In this document: piece by piece, positions 5,474 to 8,540 of the stretch
Position numbering within the stretch: position 1 is the stretch's first letter
Layout of the letters: each line of letters starts with the position of its first letter
Assembly (NCBI GenBank): GCA_963828405.1
Contig: CAWHEG010000014.1
Span: 1 to 8,540, forward strand
Direction of reading: 5' to 3'
Source: JANMJD01 sp963828405
GTDB lineage: Bacteria > Actinomycetota > Acidimicrobiia > Acidimicrobiales > Ilumatobacteraceae
DNA: 8,540 bases
Notes under the pieces: generated by a model
Told to the model about the DNA's origin: nothing
The model's input: the letters and a program-made list of their open reading frames with translations, nothing else
Database searches by the model: none
Translations under genes and position numbers: made by a program

Positions 5474-6555
5474 CCGTCGACGGCTACGAGGATCTGTTGC
5501 GGGCGAAGCTGACGTTCGATCCGCCGGCCGGGTTCGATCTCGAAGCGGCGATCGCCGCCGAGGAATGCGACCGGATCAACCCGATCCTGAAACCGCATCA
5601 GGTCGACATCGTCCGCTGGGCAGTACTCGGTGGGCGCCGTGCGATCTTCGCAGCGTTCGGGCTCGGCAAGTCGGTGATCCAGCTCGAGACGGTCGCCCCG
5701 ATCATGGAACGCACCGGGCTGCCGGTCCTGATCGTGTGCCCGCTCGGGGTGCGTCAGGAGTTCCGTCGTGACGCCGAGATGCTCGGCATGAAGACCAGGT
5801 TCATCCGGTTCGAACACCAGGCTCGACCAGCGCTGACCGCCTGGCACGGCGAGATCTTCCTCACGAACTACGAATCGGTCCGAGACGGCCGCCTCACCCC
5901 GTCCAGGTTCGTCGCTGTGTCGCTCGACGAGGCTGCAGTACTCCGCTCGCTCGGCACGAAGACGTTCCAGACGTTCCAGTCGTTGTGCCGTGACATCCCG
6001 TACCGGTTCGTGGCGACCGCGACGCCGTCACCGAATGAGCACACCGAGCTGCTCAACTACGCCGACTTCCTCGGCGTGATGGACAAGGGGCAGGCCCTCA
6101 CACGGTTCTTCAAACGGAACTCGACGAAGGCCGGCGAACTGACCTTGATGGAGCACCGCGCCGCAGAGTTCTGGGCGTGGGTCGGTTCGTGGGCGGTGTT
6201 CGTCCAACGGCCATCGGACCTCGGCTACGACGACACCGGCTACACCCTGCCGCCGCTCGACGTCCGGTTCCATGAGATCGAAGCCGACGCGCTCGGCAAC
6301 CTGACGTTCGAGACGCAAGGCCAGGGCGTTCTCGTCCAGGACGGCGCGCTCGGTGTGGTCGGGGCGTCGAAGGTGAAGCGCGCCACGCTCGCCGATCGAG
6401 TCGCCCGGGCAGCCGAACTGGTCGCCGCCGACCCCGACGATCACTTCATCCTGTGGCACCACACCGAACCCGAACGTGAAGCGATCACCACGGCGATCGA
6501 CGGCGTGTGCGAGGTGTTCGGCAACCTAGACCTCGACGAACACGAACGCGAGTGA
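5470..6555 (+). CDS. SNF2-like DEAD/DEAH helicase part of a helicase-methyltransferase fusion (N-terminal piece)
   Basis: An ATP-driven DNA translocase/helicase domain of superfamily 2. Motifs in order: KPHQ (41-44), Walker A AAFGLGKS with K67 (61-68), motif Ia VLIVCPLGV (86-94), LTNYES (131-136), Walker B VSLDEAA with D153/E154 (a DEAA variant) and motif III VATATPSPNE (181-190). Residues 200-320 are an insertion between the two RecA-like lobes. The second lobe starts near 312 (ARAAELVAADPDDHFILWH), then the frame stops at 6553-6555. The natural continuation VIAFSDGQERLL is in another frame from 6552: one base (for example a second G, giving GAG GTG ATC) appears to be missing. As given, the 361-residue product would lack motifs V and VI and could not work as a helicase. 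Start is ATG 5470, overlapping the methyltransferase stop. Confidence 0.85.
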   Translation: MTVDGYEDLLRAKLTFDPPAGFDLEAAIAAEECDRINPILKPHQVDIVRWAVLGGRRAIFAAFGLGKSVIQLETVAPIMERTGLPVLIVCPLGVRQEFRRDAEMLGMKTRFIRFEHQARPALTAWHGEIFLTNYESVRDGRLTPSRFVAVSLDEAAVLRSLGTKTFQTFQSLCRDIPYRFVATATPSPNEHTELLNYADFLGVMDKGQALTRFFKRNSTKAGELTLMEHRAAEFWAWVGSWAVFVQRPSDLGYDDTGYTLPPLDVRFHEIEADALGNLTFETQGQGVLVQDGALGVVGASKVKRATLADRVARAAELVAADPDDHFILWHHTEPEREAITTAIDGVCEVFGNLDLDEHERE

Positions 6556-8039
6556 TCGCCTTCTCAGACGGCCAGGAACGCCTCCTGGCCACCAAACCGG
6601 TCCTGTCCGGGTCCGGTTGCAACTTCCAACGCCACTGCCACCGGGCGATCTTCGTCGGGATCGACTTCAAGTTCGCCGACTTCATCCAGGCCATCCACCG
6701 GATCCACCGCTACGGCCAGACCCAACCGGTGCGGATCGACATCATCCACGCCGACACCGAACGCCAAGTCGTCGCAACGCTGCGCCGCAAGTGGAAACAA
6801 CACAAGGAGTTGACCGCCACCATGTCCGACTTCATCCGAGAGCACGGCCTGTCGAACGCAGCGATGAGCGAAGCCCTCGCCCGCTCGATCGGCACGACTC
6901 GCATCGAAGCATCCGGCGAAGGCTGGTCGATCGTCAACGACGACACCGTCCGCGAGACCCGCCGCATGGCCACCGACTCCGTCGACATGATCTGGACATC
7001 GCCCCCGTACGGCACCCAGTACGAGTACGTCGCCGCCGTCGAAGACTTCGGCCACAACGACGACAACGCAGCGTTCTGGGCACAGATGGACCACCTCACC
7101 CCCGAACTGCTCCGCGTCCTCGCCCCCGGACGGATGATGATCTGGCACGTCAAGGACCGGATCCGGTTCGGCAACGTCACCGGCAAAGGCGTCGCCACCG
7201 TCCAACCGTTCCACGCCGAAGCGATCCTGCACGCCATCGGCCACGGCTTCGACTACCTCGGCGAGATCACCCTCGACACCGACGTCGTCCGAGAGAACAA
7301 CCAGACCTACCGGCTCACCTGGTCCGAAGTCGTCAAGGACCGCACCAAGCTCGGCGTCGGCACCCCCGAGAAGATCCTGCTGTTCCGCAAACCCCAAACC
7401 GACCGCACCGTCGGCGCCGCCGACACCCCCGTCACCACCAACAAAGACGACTACACGTTGGCTCGCTGGCAGATCGACGCCGCCCCACTCTGGAAGTCAT
7501 CCGGAGACCGGTTCATCACCCCCGACGAACTCGAAGGACTCCCCGTCCCGATGATCCGCCGAGTGTTCGCCGACGCCTGCCGCAACCGGATCTACGACTA
7601 CGAGCAACACGTCACGCTCGGCGACGACTTCCACGCCCGAGGGCGACTCCCGACCACGTTCGCGTTGCTGGCGATCGCCACCGACAACCCGCTGATCTGG
7701 ACCGACGTCAACCGGATGCAAGGGCTCAACACCCGCCAGGCCGCCAAAGGGCGAGAACTCCACGTGTGCCCCGCCCCGTTCGACGTCGTCGACCGCTGCA
7801 TCAAGCAATGGTCGAACCCAGGCGACCTGATCTTCGACCCGTTCGGCGGACTCGGCACCGTCGTCTACCGCGCCCTCCACCACGGCCGCCGCGGCCGAGC
7901 ACACGAACTCAACCCGACCTACTGGGCCGACGCCGTCGCCTACGCCCGAGCCAAAGAGGCCGAGGTCACGATGCCCACCCTGTTCGACATGCTCAATACC
8001 CCCGTCGCCGCCGCAACGGCCGCCGATGCGGTCGCCTGA
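6552..8039 (+). CDS. Helicase C-terminal lobe fused to an N4/N6 DNA methyltransferase (C-terminal piece of the 5470 gene)
   Basis: Continues the fusion protein; repaired length is about 856 residues. First comes the helicase C lobe: motif V SGSGCNFQ (from 6606) and motif VI QAIHRIHRYGQ (6687-6719). Then, after a linker, comes a DNA methyltransferase of the amino-methylating type, which modifies N4 of cytosine or N6 of adenine. Its catalytic motif IV is TSPPYG (SPPY at 6999-7010); SPPY is more usual in N4-cytosine enzymes, but N6-adenine cannot be excluded. The AdoMet-binding motif I, DPFGGLGTV (from 7836), lies near the C-terminus, i.e. the permuted beta-type order. HVCPAPFDVVDRCIKQWSNP precedes it, as is common in phage and type III-like enzymes. 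The end MPTLFDML recalls relatives in actinophages. An internal start at 6822 could yield the methyltransferase alone. Likely role is DNA modification against host restriction, by analogy with P1 DarB; this is inference. Confidence 0.85.
   Translation: MIAFSDGQERLLATKPVLSGSGCNFQRHCHRAIFVGIDFKFADFIQAIHRIHRYGQTQPVRIDIIHADTERQVVATLRRKWKQHKELTATMSDFIREHGLSNAAMSEALARSIGTTRIEASGEGWSIVNDDTVRETRRMATDSVDMIWTSPPYGTQYEYVAAVEDFGHNDDNAAFWAQMDHLTPELLRVLAPGRMMIWHVKDRIRFGNVTGKGVATVQPFHAEAILHAIGHGFDYLGEITLDTDVVRENNQTYRLTWSEVVKDRTKLGVGTPEKILLFRKPQTDRTVGAADTPVTTNKDDYTLARWQIDAAPLWKSSGDRFITPDELEGLPVPMIRRVFADACRNRIYDYEQHVTLGDDFHARGRLPTTFALLAIATDNPLIWTDVNRMQGLNTRQAAKGRELHVCPAPFDVVDRCIKQWSNPGDLIFDPFGGLGTVVYRALHHGRRGRAHELNPTYWADAVAYARAKEAEVTMPTLFDMLNTPVAAATAADAVA
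6804..6809 (+). promoter_or_regulatory. Possible internal ribosome binding site before ATG 6822
   Basis: AAGGAG lies 12 bases before an in-frame ATG at 6822 (MSDFIREHGLSNAAM), at the boundary between the helicase lobe and the methyltransferase domain. It would give a free-standing methyltransferase of 405 residues ending at 8039. The spacing is longer than ideal, and such sequences also arise by chance in KE codons. Confidence 0.35.
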
Positions 8040-8040
8040 A

Positions 8041-8526
8041 ATGGATTGGCGAGATCGAGCTGTGTGCCGCGGACTCGACCCGGCGCTGTTCCACGGCGAC
8101 AACACCGACTGCGCCGAAGCGCTCCGAATCTGCAAACGCTGCCCCGTCGCCGCTGACTGCCTCGCCGACGCCCTCGAGGTCGAGCGTCACCTCCCGATCA
8201 TTCACGTGCTCGGCGTCCGTGGCGGGATGCGCGCATCGAAGCGCCGCCACATCATCCTGAGGTCGTCCACGCCCCGCAGGGCGCCCGTGGCCGAGTGTGG
8301 GACCGAGTCCGGCTACTACCGCCACCGTCGCCTCAACGAACCCACATGCGCAGCCTGCAAGGCAGCGCACACGGCCGCCGAAGCTGATCGTCAGGTCAAG
8401 GCCAACCGTCAACGGGTCGCCAAGACAGCCCCGACGGCCGCCGCACTCGGATCTCTCGCCCCGTTCCTCGTCGCTCCAGTCCGTCTCAGAATCGCGCCCC
8501 GAGATCCGATCGAGATCGCATCGTGA
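8041..8526 (+). CDS. WhiB-like protein 2 with a fused C-terminal zinc-binding motif
   Basis: A second Wbl-type protein, 161 residues from ATG 8041. The start MDWRDRAVCRGLDPALF matches the usual opening of short WhiB proteins and lies one base after the methyltransferase stop; ATG 8026 would only add five residues. Cluster ligands are C9, C31, C34 and C40 (CKRCPVAADC), with an extra C24. The usual G-I/V-W-G-G turn is GVRGG (58-62): the tryptophan, which in host Wbl proteins helps contact the sigma factor, is arginine. It also lies further from the last cysteine than in the first Wbl protein here (18 against 10 residues). Residues 86-106 hold a second motif, CGTESGYYRHRR with C103-x2-C106 (C86-x8-H95-x7-C103-x2-C106), which looks like a small zinc-binding module seen alone or fused in actinophage proteins. 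The tail is Arg/Ala-rich. A regulatory role is likely but altered sigma contact is possible. Confidence 0.85.
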   Translation: MDWRDRAVCRGLDPALFHGDNTDCAEALRICKRCPVAADCLADALEVERHLPIIHVLGVRGGMRASKRRHIILRSSTPRRAPVAECGTESGYYRHRRLNEPTCAACKAAHTAAEADRQVKANRQRVAKTAPTAAALGSLAPFLVAPVRLRIAPRDPIEIAS

Positions 8527-8540
8527 CATGGCTCAAGGTT
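8523..8540 (+). CDS. Start of a further gene (partial, cut by window end)
   Basis: GTG 8523 overlaps the TGA of the WhiB-like gene (GTGA), the same junction as at 2209 and 3161, and opens the sequence MTWLKV. From memory, a family of actinobacterial phage proteins begins with MTWLKVDD or similar and lies in the replication region, but six residues are too few to assign. An ATG at 8528 (MAQG in another frame) is the alternative start. Confidence 0.4.

Noticed and set aside
6564..7397. Long reverse-strand open frame opposite the helicase-methyltransferase
   Set aside because: It mirrors the forward codon pattern (Val/Asp/Gly-rich) and has no domain or start signal of its own.
3867..8039. A complete restriction-modification or DISARM/BREX-like defence system
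   Set aside because: No nuclease, PglZ, DUF1998 or PLD-type gene is present; two methyltransferases and a helicase in a phage-type operon fit orphan modification better.
6617..8260. A very long forward open frame (547 codons) overlapping the methyltransferase and WhiB genes
   Set aside because: It is almost wholly Arg, Pro, His and Asp, the typical shadow of a high-GC gene in the next frame; the true frames carry clear catalytic motifs.
1..8540. tRNA genes, CRISPR arrays, insertion sequences and strong terminators
   Set aside because: No cloverleaf-like sequence, regularly spaced DNA repeat, transposase motif or hairpin-T-run was seen by eye on either strand.

Overview
The window is a dense, one-strand gene block from a high-GC actinobacterial phage or integrated prophage-like element. 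Two WhiB-type iron-sulfur cluster proteins, a family confined to Actinobacteria and their phages, give the host group. A DUF2303 protein, a RusA-type resolvase, orphan DNA methyltransferases and very tight packing indicate phage rather than host chromosome. The exact host cannot be read from this stretch. No structural, lysis or integrase gene is present, so this looks like the early DNA-metabolism region.

Layout, all on the + strand: a short leader with a strong ribosome binding site (1-93); a small phage protein (94-432, two frameshifts); a DUF2303 protein (425-1383, two frameshifts); an unknown protein (1388-1856, one frameshift); an unknown acidic protein (1853-2212); a protein with an apparent beta-rich N-terminus and winged-helix C-terminus (2209-2715); a coiled-coil plus C2H2 zinc-finger protein (2712-3164); WhiB-like protein 1 (3161-3463); a RusA-like Holliday junction resolvase (3460-3870); a C5-cytosine methyltransferase with a repeated C-terminal region (3867-5473, about five frameshifts); a large SNF2-like helicase fused to an N4/N6 DNA methyltransferase (5470-8039, one frameshift); WhiB-like protein 2 with an added zinc-binding motif (8041-8526); and the first codons of a further gene (8523 onward). 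Eight of the eleven junctions are 4-base ATGA or GTGA overlaps, so the block reads as one translationally coupled operon.

Working together, the genes would supply DNA recombination (RusA), heavy DNA modification (two methyltransferases of different chemistry, one carrying its own ATPase motor, and no restriction nuclease) and transcription control (two WhiB-like and two other likely DNA-binding proteins). Orphan methylation plus a helicase-methyltransferase fusion recalls anti-restriction strategies such as phage P1 DarB; that role is inference here.

The most striking oddity is that five otherwise well-preserved genes carry about eleven single-base indels, clustered at about 270-1620 and 4920-5190, several in short G or C runs. 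Frames on both sides stay open and motifs are intact. This looks more like uncorrected sequencing or assembly error than old decay, but raw reads would be needed to decide. I do not see a clearly new system; the best candidates for a closer look are the helicase-methyltransferase fusion with its possible internal start and the repeated recognition region of the C5 methyltransferase.
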